Assembly: GCA_951799425.1 (NCBI GenBank)
Contig: OX637401.1
Coordinates: 18,625,501-18,689,500 of the forward strand
Direction: 5' to 3'
DNA length: 64,000 nucleotides
Source: Ilex aquifolium
Lineage: Eukaryota > Streptophyta > Magnoliopsida > Aquifoliales > Aquifoliaceae
Below, piece after piece: positions 43,226-56,349 of the stretch (position 1 is the first letter of the stretch; each line of letters opens with the position of its first letter). Under the pieces are notes generated by a model. The model was given only the letters and a program-made list of their open reading frames with translations. It made no database searches and had not been told where the DNA came from. Both the position numbers and the translations under genes were made by a program.

Positions 43226-44370
43226 TTAGTGGAGCAGGGGTGTTTCAAAGGAAAGAAAACAGAGGCTAATGAGGGAAAAAAAAAACAAAAAAGGGAGAAT
43301 TACACCAAGACCTCCTGAGGTTTATCACTTAACCACTTAGACCTCTGATATTTAAAATATTACACACAGACCCCTTAAAACTTATGCACATAACACTTAG
43401 ACCTCTGCCATTTAGTATATCCATTAGTAAATTATATTAAGACTCTTGAAATTTGTAAGCATATAATACTTAGACCCCTCAAGTTTAAAATTTTATATTT
43501 TTTTTATTATTAATTTTTTTTTTTGGAGAGGGAATGAGACTTGAACCCTTGATCTCAAGAAGACAAAGCCTTCACAAAGCAAGGAGTACCATCAAAATTT
43601 TATACTTAGACAAAAAATATTCCGACCAAAAATAGAATATCAAATATTTTAAATTTTATGACTAAAATTTATATTCTATTATGATATTTAATGAAATAAA
43701 ATCAAAAATAAAAATCTAATTTTTTCTTAAAAAATTATAATTAGATTTGAAAAAGATATGCACAAGCATAGGGCCCAATGGAAGAAAAGCATACATAGAT
43801 TGATCTGCCAAATCAACGCAGCAACAGAGCGAGATAACCCTTGAAAGAAAACTTTAACTAGAGTATACTAATCCATCAGGGCAACATGGGTCAACGTAAC
43901 AAGAAAGAACAAGTTAAATCAGGGCCAGTTTTGTATGTAGTTCTACAAATTTAGAGTGAAAAACAGAACCCATAAAATCTGAACAACATACTAAAAGTTT
44001 TACCTGTTTGCGCAGATCAAAGTCCCGTTTGAGTGATGGAGTGGATCTACTTCAGACTATTGATATTGAGAGGGAGAGAGAGAGAGAGCGTCTCTAAAAT
44101 CAAAATGACAAAACAAGGAGAAAATGAAATGACGATTGGTGGGAGGCTGTAGACGAAGGAAGGAAGCATCCAAGCGAGTGGAACGAAAGATAGAAGATAT
44201 CAACTTTAATGGGCTGCTAAATGCTTCAGCTATTGTATGCCACACAAATTTTGTTCTAAGTAGATATTTTGCATGGAAAAGCAAGGATATATGTGAGACA
44301 ATGAGGAAATGAAATCAAGATTGGTGGGAGCCGCATAGACGAAGCATCCAAGCAAGTGGAATGAAAAACA
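43226..44370 (-). repeat. Duplicated leader-like segment, copies 2 and 3
   Basis: It matches 38341-39054 in the same orientation. It is interrupted at 43295-43740 by a one-sided copy of the long TIR (starting 'gagaattacaccaagacctc') and other AT-rich DNA. On the minus strand, GA/CT repeats at 44070-44088 precede 'caatatcaatagtctgaagt' and CAG|GTAAAA near 44005. A further partial repeat ('aagattggtgggag', 'gaagcatccaagcaagtgg') is at 44310-44370. Confidence 0.5.
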
Positions 44371-47300
44371 AGGAAATTAGGAAACCCGTCAGTATGCAAG
44401 TTGGCCGGATACACAAAGTTGACCATGCAGGATCGTGTGTGGTAAAGGATCAAATCAATTGAGTATGTGGTATAAAATAATTAGTGATAAGAGATCAAAT
44501 CAGTTGAGTGTGTGGTGTAAAACATTTAATGATAAGAGATAAAAGATCAGGTAGTTGGGTTTGGGTGACCTAAGCACTGAAGACAGTGACGGTGGCCAGA
44601 TAACTCTATTAATAAGAGAGTACAAGGTAGTAGGAGAGAGATATCTGCCCCCATATGTTGGGGATTTACAATTTATAGGCACAGAACCTTGATTGTGGTA
44701 GTGACATGAATATCAAACTACTAATTTATCGGGAATGTTAGTTACAGTTGGGGATATGCACTATCTTAGAGTAATAACTATCCTAATGATTGCTCTTTCA
44801 TGTGCGTTGACTTTCCCCGTACTCTTGAGCTTTGGATTGAATTGAAGTCATAAGTTAAGTCTGACCTACATTTTAATGATTTGAGCTCAACTCATAGACT
44901 GGACTCAGCCCAGACCTGACCTAGATCTTGGCTCGTCAGGCGGTGCAAAGCCGGCACACAATTGTGTCACCCAAAATGTATATAGACCGAGAAAATATGA
45001 AGTACTCACCAGGTACCACACAAGATTATGTCGTTTCTTTTTTTTTTTTTTTTTTTTTGCTATTCAAAAAAAGTGATGGAAGTAAAAGAGAGCACTCAAA
45101 GACCGACTCGATTGACCTTCACTGGTGAAATTATGAGACACCTGACCGCACATTATTTTGTCATGTGGTATACATCACATATAAAATATTATGAACTAGT
45201 AATTGTCTGTATCTAAATACACCGAGTAAAATAAAAAATCACTAATTAAAAAAAATATTCAATTTTGGCTGAATTATTAAATTCTTCAGCAGACTCCCTG
45301 ACAATCAGTAAAACTAATGGAATGTAAGACCGGATCACAATCACCTAAAAAAATATATATATTCGAGGACTGCTTAGGTCAGAAAGAAATTCAAATGAAT
45401 TCAGTAGTTTGGAAGCTGAAAATTCAAACGAATTCAATCTATTGCAGGCAGGATTAGGAAGGGGGACGCATGCCTTGAAGACTTCACTAGGGCGATCCTG
45501 TCAATAAGCTATACCAAGTACAGTACGTGGGGGAAATCTCCACATTTGGAAGATCCCAAGGTACAAGGTATTAGTGTCTAGAGGCTCAGTTTGGAAGTCC
45601 AAATTAAGGTTGGGCAAAAATCCCCGTACAATATTATAATAAAAAATTCATCCTTGACCAACTATATATAATATTATTATTTCTCAAGGTTTTTTGCAAA
45701 AAAGAGAAAAGAAAGGGTCGGTTATATTTAAGTATGTATAAAAATTCTCTTCTATGTATTGTCCAAATAGTAAAGATCAACTAACCATTGACCAAATAAC
45801 CAAATTAAATAAGACCTATGAATATCGAAAGATAGTTAGTTTAATTAGGACTTGTAATATAGTTGATAGATGTCAAGAAATAGTTACCACAATCATCAAT
45901 TGTATGAATTAGTGATTTGTATCAATTGTATAAAAGTTAGATATATTACTGACTAGTATGAATTATAGAAAAAAATATACAAAAAAAAAAAAAAATTTGA
46001 GTACGAGTTACCATCTAAATGATGATGAGAACACTTTTTACTCGAAATATTTTGACTTGCACCTAAACTGAAAATTTAATGCATTATTATCATTAGATTA
46101 GTAGTAGACACTATCTAATGGTGGAAACTATTATTGTTATTCCAATGATTGAAATATATGAAGTTTCCTAAATTAGATGCCAACATTTTACTCTTTAATT
46201 CGGTAAGTAGATAAAATAAAATTCTAACAAAACACATTGAAAGATTTATAAAAAATTTTGGGCCTAAGCAATGGCTTAACTGGCGTTGCAATCAAGTCGG
46301 CCCTTTAATCGACAAGAGCTGCACATTGGAGGTGGTGATGGTGGTGGTGGTGGTTATGTCTAGCCGTGGTTGAAGTAAATTGGGGAAATTTGATGAATGT
46401 GGTGAATTTTGTAAGTAAAATTTTGAAACTAGATAGATTTATTGTGTTTAAAAGCGTTAAAACGCAAGTGGATGGTTAGAATATTTATTGTGGTTGAAAA
46501 GCAAAATATAAGATAGCTTTACTATGGTTAAAAAAATTAAAATATAAGTTAAAAAGTTAAAATATAAATTATAATATTAGTTGTTGGATGCAAGCAATTT
46601 GAACCGTCATTGTGTTATAGATTTGAACCGTCATTTTGTGTTTTATGTTTAAAGAGCTACGTGTTTTATTAAATAGATTACTAGTTAATGCTTGTGTCTA
46701 AATGCACTATGTAACCCCCCAAAAAAATGCTAATTAGGAAAAATGAAGAGCCCTTAAAATTAGCCAATTAATTCTTACAAAAAAATGAAGAAATGTGATG
46801 AAGAGTGTACATGTCAGTCAAAAATAAGAACAAAACTCAGTAAGAAAAAAAAAAAAAAAAACCCACTAAATTTACCAAAAGTGCAAAAATTTACAAATTG
46901 GCAAAATGATTAAACTAACCAGATGGAAAACACAAACTGAAAGTCAATTATATGTTTTTTTTTTTTTTTTGCGTTATTCAAAGATTTTGTGTGTCCACAT
47001 GGATTGCTGAGATTGCGAAAAATTGTCTGATTTCTTGGCATTCGAGTAAAAAAAAAAGTAAACAAAATTATTTGACAAATTTTAAGATTGCGGGCATGTC
47101 AAAGTCCGAAAGGATTTAAAATCTGTACATAATGCTTGGCAGATTACGGGTGTAAACGTTGCCCACCCCAAAACGACTCGACATAATGCTTCACATTTGT
47201 AGTGTCGTTTTGGTTTTTTGAATTTGAATCATTGATGCCTTGATCTTTTTGCCTAGCTGTCACCTTGTGATTGCTCGCGGTACTCAACGTATGCGGCCCA

Positions 47301-48036
47301 GCTTCCATGTGTAGACTCGTGAGCTTCTTCTTGTCTTTTCAAATCTATAGGAAGCGACTAGCACGCGATCCATCCATATCCTTTCATCATTGTGATGGTT
47401 CATTAAATGTGCCTATATATTCCGTTGTTAGACTTGTTTTTTGTCATTACTCTAGTTTTTCAACCTTTCTTTCTTTTTTTTTTTTTTACAATAGCGATTT
47501 CTCGCACTACTACCCTTCAAGCTTCCCTCACATAAGTTCCCACTGATAACATCAACTACCATACTTTTATCTCACTTTTCGACTCCTCATCATCGGTGAA
47601 GGGCTCGAACCTGTTTTCACAGGACTCTAGAACTTTGATTTGTGCATGGAAATCTTGTACTCGATAATGGATTTCGTGGGTCGCACATGTTAGAGCGGCC
47701 GAAGGAAACTTGTGGCGACGTCTTGACATCTACGACACCATAGACCTTAGCACCATTCAAATAGCCCTTTATAAGCTGTTGTTGTTCTTTTCTGGTTTGT
47801 AGCGAACAATGCTTTTCATTTTGGCTAGTATAATATAAAGAAAATTTCTAATGTTTTTTTTTTTCCCAATCATTTGGCTTGGTATTATATGAATTTTTAT
47901 AGAATTAGGGTTTTTTTTTTTTTACCAGATTTTGTAATCATTTGGACCAAATAAATTTTTAGTTGATGAATGACAAAACATCGAACATTTAGTTTTGGAC
48001 CAAAATGCCATACCTTTTTATCTGATTGAAGGTGAA
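44371..48036. other. Intergenic DNA with short tandem repeats
   Basis: No gene is supported. 44438-44560 has about 2.5 copies of a 44-bp motif ('gataagagatcaaatcagtt'). 45330-45430 duplicates the 3' flank of gene A (36680-36790). 45040-45060, 46845-46862 and 46955-46970 are homopolymer runs, and 46330-46360 is a short GGT repeat. A 91-codon frame at 47271-47546 is low-complexity and unsupported. Confidence 0.4.
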
Positions 48037-49806
48037 AATTAAAATTTTCGGAAAATTTCATTCACACTCCCTCTAATTAGGTCTAAATTAAATGATATCC
48101 CCTCTCGATTCTAAAACTTCACTGCACCCTTTTGTAGTTTATACTTTCAAATCAAATACACTCCCTTAACGATAATTTTTAATTATGCCAATACAAAAAG
48201 TAACCGTTTGACTATAAATTTTCTAAAAATGTCAAAACTACCATTCCTGATATAAATATACTAAAATGCCCTCAACCATTTCCCCACTATATATACCACA
48301 ATATTTGTTGTTTGTGAAGGTCCAAAACGATATGAGGTTGGTAGAAGACATAGGGGACTGAAACCAGCCATTATTCTTCAACTCGTTCTCCACAGTAATC
48401 GATCACTACCTAAGTTGGTAAAAAAATATATATATATTTTTTTCTTGCAGATTTGTAAATGTTTTTCATGCAAATTTTTAAAAAAAAATTCATGTAGTTT
48501 TTTTTTTTAATTTTTTTTTCATGCATTAGTTTTTTTCATGCAAAGTTTTTTTTTAATTTTTTTCATGCAGATAGTTTTAATTTTTTTTCATGCAAATATT
48601 TTTAAATTTTTTTTCATCCAAAACACCCGTTAGACTTTTAAGTCATTAAGTCCATTTTCTTATAAGTTGTTGGATAAAAGGTACACTTTTCGGTTTCTTA
48701 TGTTCTTATATTACCTAAGTTCCCTATGTGGTATGTTTTTTGTTGTTCGTTATAAATTATAGGGTTTTAAATTTATTTTATAGTTAAAAATAATTTTTCT
48801 ATAATAAAATTACAATCGATAAAGTTAATGTCAAAATTTTATCAATTTTTAACTTCTCTGCTATCGTTTGTCCTCCACAACGTCACCTGACCACTCTTCA
48901 TACATCAGCTTTCATATATAAAATTTAAATATTATTTGATAAAATTTAATATTAATTAAATAAATTTGGTCTTAATATGATAAATTTAAATATTAATTTG
49001 GTTTTAATATGATAAAATTAAATATTAATTCAGTGTTAATTTGTTAAAATTAAATATTAATTTAGTGTTGATTTGATAAAATTTAATGTTAATTGAATAA
49101 ATTTAAATGTTGCTTTAATAAAATTGAATGTTCATTTGGTGTTAAATTAAATAACTGACATTAATTTGATAAGGCTAAATGTTAAATTAATAGAATTTAA
49201 TATTCTATTTAATATATTAAATTTTAATTTAATAAAATTAAATTTCAATTTGGTGTTGATTTGATAAAATTAAATAATAATTTAATGTTAAATTAAAGAA
49301 ATAATATTAATTTGATGAAATAAAATATTAAATTAATATAACTTAATGCTAATTTGATAAAATTAAATATCAATTTGTGTTGATTTGATGAGATGAAATG
49401 TTAATTTAGTTTAAATTAAAAAAAGGACATTAATTTGATAAAATTAAATATTAAATTGAAGAATCTAAAGGTTAATATAATAGAACTAAAATGGAATGCA
49501 TTGAAATTTCAGAATCAGAAGGAGGTATTGTTAAATATAAGTCTATTTACAGGGGGTGTCATTGAAGTTATGTCTATTTACAAGGGGTGTCGTTGAAGTT
49601 AAATCTATTTTACAAGGGGTGTGGATAAAATTTATCTTATAAAATATTCACAGGTATTTTTGTAAATTAACAATAGCCGTTAACACTATAATCCGACAAA
49701 AACTGATAGGGGGTGACAGTGAAATTTTAGAATCGGGAGGGGGTGTCATTGAATTTAGACCTAATTACAGGAGGTGTGGATGAAATTTTAACTAAATTTT
49801 TTAATC
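48037..49806. mobile_element. TIR element with internal minisatellite
   Basis: The ends are inverted repeats of at least 90 bp: 'taattaggtctaaattaaat' near 48074 pairs with 'tgaatttagacctaatta' near 49750, and 'cgattctaaaacttcactg' pairs with 'gtgaaattttagaatcg'. Two more copies of the 'aaggggtgtcgttgaagtt' end motif lie at 49550-49620. The interior holds a T-rich array around 'tttttcatgcaaa' (48440-48620) and an AT-rich array built on 'ttaatttgataaaattaaat' (about 48920-49480). No transposase. Boundaries are approximate. The class is possibly Mutator-like. Confidence 0.62.
48920..49480. repeat. AT-rich minisatellite, about 20-45 bp units
   Basis: More than ten imperfect copies of 'ttaatttgataaaattaaatattaat', with variant units such as 'ttaatttagtgttgatttgat'. 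It lies entirely inside the TIR element at 48037-49806. Confidence 0.7.
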
Positions 49807-49849
49807 TTTGAGTTTACAAACTGGAGATTTAATTTAAAAACATTTACCC

Positions 49850-50935
49850 CATCAAGCAACTTTCGTCTGTGGAGTTCCTGCAGTCATTTCTCACTCATTT
49901 GGCCAATACGTAAATACCATAGAGTAGTGTCATCAATATCTAGATCCAACGGAGTTGTCACAACTGCTCTACCAGTAACAGTACTCCCTACCAATGTATA
50001 CAAGTTACCCTACCGTTTCCTTTCATGACAACCATGGCCCCCTTAACAACTTTTAGGACCCCACCCATTGCCGTAAAAGTAAACCATTTGACTCAAGTGT
50101 ACCTAAAGAAATTAAATTTTTTTGAGGTCAGGGACATGTCGTACATCACCTAATGTTCTCACCATACCATCAAACATTTTAATGTTAATGGTACCAATCC
50201 CAATGATACTGCAAACTACATCATTACACATTAGAAAAATTCCTCCATTATAGGGTTTATAAGTATCAAACAATTCCCTATACAAACACATGTGATAAGA
50301 ACATCCAGAATCCAATATCCATTTGTCAGCAAGATAATTCATACCTGCGGTGACTGACAATAAATCACCATTACCGTCTGAACCATCTTGTGCAATGTCT
50401 GCTTGATCTGAATTCACAAATTTCCCTTTGTCCTCTAGATCTCGCTTTCTTTGATAGCAGTCCATTTTCATATGTCCTTTCTTGTGGCAGTAGTAACACT
50501 TGATTTTGCTGCCACTCTTCCTTTTTGATTTTGAGCGTGACCTTCCTCTGTTTCCAGAGCCTTTATTTTTACTTCTTCCTCATTGCTGGCTTGGTTCATC
50601 ATTGGCCATCAACCCTTCTGCTTGGGAACCGTTTCCTAGCCTTCGAAGTGTCTCAGTCTCCAAGAGAGCCACCGTCACCACATCAACCCTGAAAGTGTCT
50701 TTCCAAACCAAAAGTGTAGTCACAAGTGTATCAAAAGTAGATGGAAAAGAAGTCAAGAGAAAAATAACCTTATCCTCCTCTAAAATTTTAATCTCAACAC
50801 TAGAAAGCTGAGTAACAATTTTATTAAACTGGTTAAGATTATCAACAATATTTGTTTCTTCCCAAACCCAAGCCTTTAACCCCTTGTACAACCCACTCAA
50901 CCTTACCCTCTCAAACCCCTAGTGAAGAAAACCTT
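49850..50935 (-). pseudogene. Ty1/copia gag-protease remnant
   Basis: On the minus strand from 50935 it encodes the end of a copia gag (LNQFNKIVTQLSSVEIKILE, then FPSTFDTLVTTLLVWKDTF), a basic linker, a CCHC zinc knuckle ([14 protein letters not shown] near 50500-50460), the protease with [11 protein letters not shown] (about 50330) and [13 protein letters not shown] (about 50130), and, after a frameshift, a GAG-pre-integrase segment (DTTLWYLRIGQMSE) near 49920. Integrase, RT and RNase H are absent. A stop at 50580 separates gag from the knuckle. Confidence 0.8.
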
Positions 50936-51412
50936 TCATACTTTCAACAAGAGAATGAAAATTGAAGAAATACAATTTTTGAGATGATTTCAAAAACAAG
51001 AGAACCGTGCCTATTTGTAGGCATATCAAGGTGGTGGTAAATGAACTCTTTTTGCATTTAAGCAATGCATTTGATTGCTCCACTTATATCCTCCAATAAG
51101 ATTTTAGCAATAACATCATCTAATTAATTACAAAGGAACTCTCATCTTATTTAAGTAATGAAATTGTTCCACTTGTATCCTCCAATAAAATTTTAGTAAT
51201 GATTTCATATACTCAATTACAAAGGAACTCTCATCTTATTCAAGTAATGACATTGCTCCACTTGTATCCTCTAACAAGCTTTTGGCAATGACATCATCTA
51301 ACCAATTAAAATAGGTATTTTTAGCAATAATGTCACCTAACCAATCAAAATAGATTTTCTTAACAATGATGTCACTTAACTAATTAAAATAAAAATTTGA
51401 CCATTGCCAACA
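50936..51412 (-). repeat. Copia LTR fragment with tandem repeats
   Basis: On the minus strand it starts TGTTGGCAAT at 51412, a typical copia LTR start. It contains about three imperfect copies of an 85-90 bp unit ('ctccacttgtatcctccaa', 'aggaactctcatcttatt', 51060-51305) and a shorter repeat at 51298-51400. An ACAAATAGGC motif near 51025 fits the TATA/leader region. It runs into gag at about 50935 without a recognisable primer site, so the LTR end and 5' gag are deleted. Confidence 0.6.
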
Positions 51413-53507
51413 GTAATAATCTTGGAAGTCCAATGTTGATACTCAGGAACTGTATAAGTTGAACAATAGAGTGAAGGAAGAAAATGTTTCTCTAGTAAAA
51501 GTTAAAATGTTAATTTAGAAAGCAATCTATGATGTAAAAGTTAAAATGTTAATTTAGAAAGCAATCTATGATGTAAATTTGAGAATAAACAATAATTGAA
51601 AAATGACTCTTTAGTTTCGGGATCTTGATTGCTTATATTTATCGGATATTATTTTTATGCGATTTCAAATTATTCCGTTAATTTTAAACGTTAGTTTAAT
51701 TATCAAAAAATATTTTTTAAAAACAATTTATTTTGGTAATCGAGAATAAGAACTGAAGATCGAGTTTAAATACTTGCAAAACATCGCCTATATCAAGAAC
51801 TACTTTGTTGATAAGCAATCAAATAAATGATACAAAGTATCAAACTTTACTAAAACATTCAATCAATCGAAGAAGATCAATAATCTAATGAGTAGGATTG
51901 GTATTATACTTGCTTGCTTATCTTTACTACTCTCATAATGATGCTACCTTACTATTTTTTGTGTATTGTACCAAACCTAGATTTTGATTCTTTTTATGCT
52001 GCTTATTGTTTGTTTAAATATTTGTTAGGATATTCATGAAAAAAGGTAAGGATGTATTTTTAGATATACGAACATACCTACAAAAGTTTAATGTTATATA
52101 TGTTGATGTTGGTAAATATTTGGGAAGTAGTTATGACTTGACAGATCATGGTCACAAGGAGAGTTTTTATTGTTTTGATGTAGTCGCGATACTTAATTTG
52201 GTCGATAATTTATGAACCCTATTTTCGTGATGACATTCTCATTTTGTTTATTTGTCATGAATTCCAAAATATTTAGTTGTTTAATTGTGTTTCAAGAACT
52301 AAAAAATTCAGATTCAAACTGTCAACCTAAGAGCTATAGAATAGTTGATATGTTTAGGGAGTGAGTTTTGTTTGTATTTGTTTGTTTGGTTAAGGTCAAA
52401 ACATTGTATGAGACCTTGTCTTTGAGTAATATCAAAGATTTGATGTTAGTACAAATGTTTTCATAGAATTGCAGAAGGGGAAAATTGTGAGTTTATTTTT
52501 ATAATTGGCAAACTTCTGTGAGTCACATTAGTCAAGTCGTTATAGGTTAAGGTCATTTCTTTTGGGGATTAAGGACATTGAGCCGGTCCTCATTGGGTTA
52601 CTTGGAAGACTAGATTGAAGGTCATTGAAAATTTCAAGCTTAAACCCATGACAATCACACATGGTTAGGTTCAGTAAGTTTGATCTAGACACCTAGGTCG
52701 ACCACATACTTAATTTGATAGAATATATTTTTGAACTATATTTATGTGGTGAAAACTTGCAATTTTACTTGTGACATGAAAAAAATGCTTTTAAATGCAA
52801 ATTTAGACTTAATACAAGACCACAATCAAACACTGCCTTTAGAGGCTTGACTGGGGTTGATTGGACCAGTTTCAGAGGAGTTTCAATTGCTTGCCCTCAC
52901 TTGGCACTCTCTAGATGCTCGAGTAGTACTTGTAAAAATCGGATTTGACAAACGACTATGACTAGTGCTAGTTTCTCACTCGTTTGTGCGCTCGAGCAGT
53001 ATTAAGCTAGCTTGAGTAAGTCAACAAACACATGAGGAACTGGAATGTATCAAGCATCCAAAGTTGCCTAATATGAACAAAATTCCTTCCAACACTACTG
53101 ATGGACCAGGCCCAATGGCCCAACTCGTGCTACCAACCCAGTTTAAATTAAGAGCCCAACTTATAAAGATCCAGTATCCAGCCCAAAGGGATCCACGCCC
53201 GGTCAAGCTCGCCAAGGGAATAAGCAGGGTCATCCGAGAGCCTCATCCACGCCGCCTTGAAAAAAGTCAACCCCTACGTCATCCTTTGACCAAATCTTAT
53301 GGAGAGCATCGTAACTGCTTCATCCGTTGAGGAAAGGGCGCCAACTCCACCAGATTAGCCGCTTAGTTACTAATAACTCGCCCCAATCTGTTATGAGGCG
53401 ACTATAAATTGTAAGCTTCACCAACACTTGGGGGGCATCACACTCAATTGCACACATTGCTATCACTCTCCTCTCAAAGCTTGTATCTCCCTACTCTCCC
53501 TACACCT
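51413..53507. other. Intergenic DNA, possible unidentified LTR at the right
   Basis: 51495-51533 and 51534-51572 are an exact 39-bp tandem duplication. 51575-53000 holds no supported gene. 53010-53507 has higher GC content, a CTATAAATT box near 53401 and a composition like the 3' half of a gypsy LTR, but I could not place its ends. It is cut on the right by the LTR fragment at 53508. Confidence 0.4.
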
Positions 53508-54476
53508 TGATTAGCACAAAACTTTGCATATTTTAGGTGCTAATCATCCTATTTTCAATTGGTTCTGGGGGTTAATTGATTGGAGTTGTTTTATTATTGG
53601 GCTTAATGAGGCTTCTTAAAGCCTTCCCAAAGGAGTTGAGGTGAATGAGGATGAAAGAGTGGCTCAGGAGTGAAGAAATCAGAAAAAAAATCAAACGAAA
53701 CAGTAGAAGCATACCGGTACGCAGTACCGGTACGATTTGGACACTGGAACATAGCGTATCGGTACACAGTACCAGTACGGTCCAGCCTCGGGAGTTCGGG
53801 GTACCGGTACCGCATACCGGTACGGTCTGCTATTCCTGCCCCAATCTCTGCAGCTCAAGCCCGCTGTTTTTTAGGGACCCACCAATCACTTCCCCACTGG
53901 TCTCTGACTCCTCCAGCACGTTGTACCACCCCCACTTTGACTTGGAAAACTGGAATGATAAATGAAGAGAGAGAGAGAGGAAGAAGGGAGCTGGGTGTGC
54001 AGGCTAGCTCTGCACTACCCTGTCCAGCCTATCCCTCTTGACCCCTAGGGATTAAGATCACATCAGGTAGCTGCCATAGGACACTAGGGACGTTTTGGGG
54101 GGAAAGAGGACTCCAGCATTGGGCATTTAGCATGGGTTACAGAGGAATATAGAGATATAGGGAGAGATGGTCCGGGTAGAAGATGATGAATAGTGTTCTA
54201 GAGAGATAAAATTGAGATTTTCACATTTTCTTCAATACATTGTCTTGTAATCTCCTGTAAGAATCTTTAGAGCTTCATTTAATGTTATTAATGCTAGTTC
54301 CTACAAGTTCATTGCAAGTTTAAATCTCTTTTAAAGCTTTTACCATTAATGCATCAAAGTTCTTCTTTTTCTTACTATTAAAATGGGTATTCATTGCTTC
54401 CACATATAGTTTATGTTTGTATGCATTTAGTTACTCAAGAACCTCATTCCTTTGCATTGCATTCTCATTACATTGT
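53508..54476 (+). mobile_element. Truncated LTR of the ACCGGT-repeat family
   Basis: It starts TGATTAGCACAAAAC and follows the plan of the LTRs at 13328, 22106 and 27040: 'ggagtgaagaaatcag', a palindrome cluster (TACCGGTAC-type, about 53712-53822), 'gaagagagagagag-aagaagg-agctggg', then a T-rich part. It stops at about 54476, half-way along, where the duplicated gypsy-fragment block begins. It is the most divergent family member in the window. Confidence 0.65.
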
Positions 54477-55038
54477 TCTCAAGTTAACCCGTGGATGCTC
54501 GATAGAATTAGAATGAAACTCGAACATGTCTTGGACGTTAAAAGTGTTAGAGATGTTCATACCTACAAAAAAATCAACAACATAAGTATTGTCATTGATC
54601 TTCTTCAAAATTTGAAAGGGATCGACCTTCTTCTAATTGAGATTATTGTATGTTCCAACTGGCATCTCTTATTATAGGGACGAGTCATAACCATTTCCCC
54701 AACATTGAAAATTCTGTCGTCGGTGTCTATTTGTTGCTTTCTTATACTTGGTTTTCAATGCTTCCAACTGTTACTTCACATCTGCATTCACATTTGTCAG
54801 CTTCCCCAACATGTGTTCAACCATAATTTTCATCCTCAGAAGCTTGGTAATGGAACCAAATCGAGTGTGTAGAGGTGCTTACATGTAGACAAATATGGAA
54901 TAGGGATTTGTCAACGGATATATTCAGTATGTTGTTATAAGCAAACTCTAATGGGGACAAAGTACTATTCTACTGCTTCGGATATTCCTTGCAAAGGCTC
55001 CTCAAGATGTTTCCCATGTTCAGTTACCACCTCTTTCT

Positions 55039-56349
55039 TGTTGGAACGGAAATCCCAAGAACCATTGGCTGCGTATGTATCGAATACCAAAAATTTTTCA
55101 TTAAAACTCTACAAGGCGGAATTAGGGTTTACCTTCGAGATATCTTGGGATTGATCTCGTCTCAGCACGAACGCAAAACCTAACAACGAATGCGGAAGAC
55201 AACTCGACAAACCTCGCAGCCTTCTGTCGTATATCCCCCAACGTCAGAATCCGGATGTAGTGTGGGCTGTCAGAACCTCCGAACTCCTGCTCTCCCTTTC
55301 AGCCTCTCTAAAAAAGTGAGTAAATAATAGATGCTGAATTAGAGAGCTTAGACGTCTATATATAGGCTATAACAGAAACCCTAAGGAGAAATAAGGACCA
55401 GGCTTCGAATGGGCTTAGGATTCCTATATTCAACCCAGAACAAACATCTTACATCTCATTAATAATATGTCAATCCACTAAAAACTTATTATTGATCTCC
55501 TGAGCCTTATCTCAAAATTATATTCGAGCTCCTTATTATTATATGCTTAATAATCTCCCCACGTTTAAGATTATAGATGTCCATCAATTAAATAAATTAC
55601 TGACAATTATATTTAATTGACTTTTTTTATTCCTTGAGACCTTACCACTCAACTTATTTGTCATGTCGGATAATTAAATCCACATGCAGAGTTTGACATG
55701 AATAAAACTTATAAGCCTCCTCAAGAGGACATCATCAACTCATTTAAATACTAGGACAGGTTTCCTTTAATAATTAATTTCACCATAAAAATGACATCGT
55801 CTCCTAATTCACTGAGCTTATTGACTCAATATGAATCCCACCATTTGATGAATTAAAGTGACAAACATTATATGCACGTAGCAATTAAATATTTTGGGAT
55901 TAAGAGTATAAGCAATCATAATAATCATGAGGTATTTATTATCTTATTGAATCAGTAAAAGATAATAACCTCAACATGGGTCTATTCAATACACAAAGTG
56001 TACTAGTGCAATAATTCAAGACATCAAACAGTCTCCTACAGTCAAGACAGACTGTGCCAGAATATTACACTACAATCATAGTAATGGTGTATCCAATTCC
56101 ATCTAAGATTGTGAACCTATACTCATATTATATAAGGATCCAATAATCTGATCTTCTATGCATAAGCTGAACTCTACACACCAAATTATTTACAATGTAA
56201 AACATAAGACACACATGTATACCATATATTAAATATAATGCAAACATTTTGCCCATATAGATTTTCAATAAAATAGAAAGAACAAACTTCTATTAATTAA
56301 TAAAACGGATTTCACTACAAAAAGCAAGATTTTAGTATACTACTCTATC
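55039..56349 (+). mobile_element. Solo LTR, copia-like, in gypsy copy B
   Basis: 1311 bp, starting TGTTGGAACG and ending ACTCTATCA, flanked by the 5-bp direct repeat TTTCT (55034-55038 and 56350-56354). Copy A has the uninterrupted site at 16738-16742. A TATATATAGG box lies near 55355 on the plus strand. There is no internal region, so it is a solo LTR formed by recombination after insertion. The TGTTGGAA start fits Ty1/copia. Confidence 0.82.

Noticed and set aside
47271..47546. 91-codon ORF with a hydrophobic Ser/Phe-rich sequence
   Set aside because: Low-complexity T-rich DNA with no ATG-anchored conservation or family motif.
53021..53330. Overlapping ORFs in GC-richer DNA that might be a gene
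   Set aside because: No domain was recognised, they oppose each other, and a TATA-like box and pyrimidine-rich tail suggest the 3' half of an LTR.
53508..54476. Possible complete solo LTR
   Set aside because: Only the first half of the family LTR is present. It ends abruptly at the gypsy-fragment boundary, and no matching 5-bp repeat was found.
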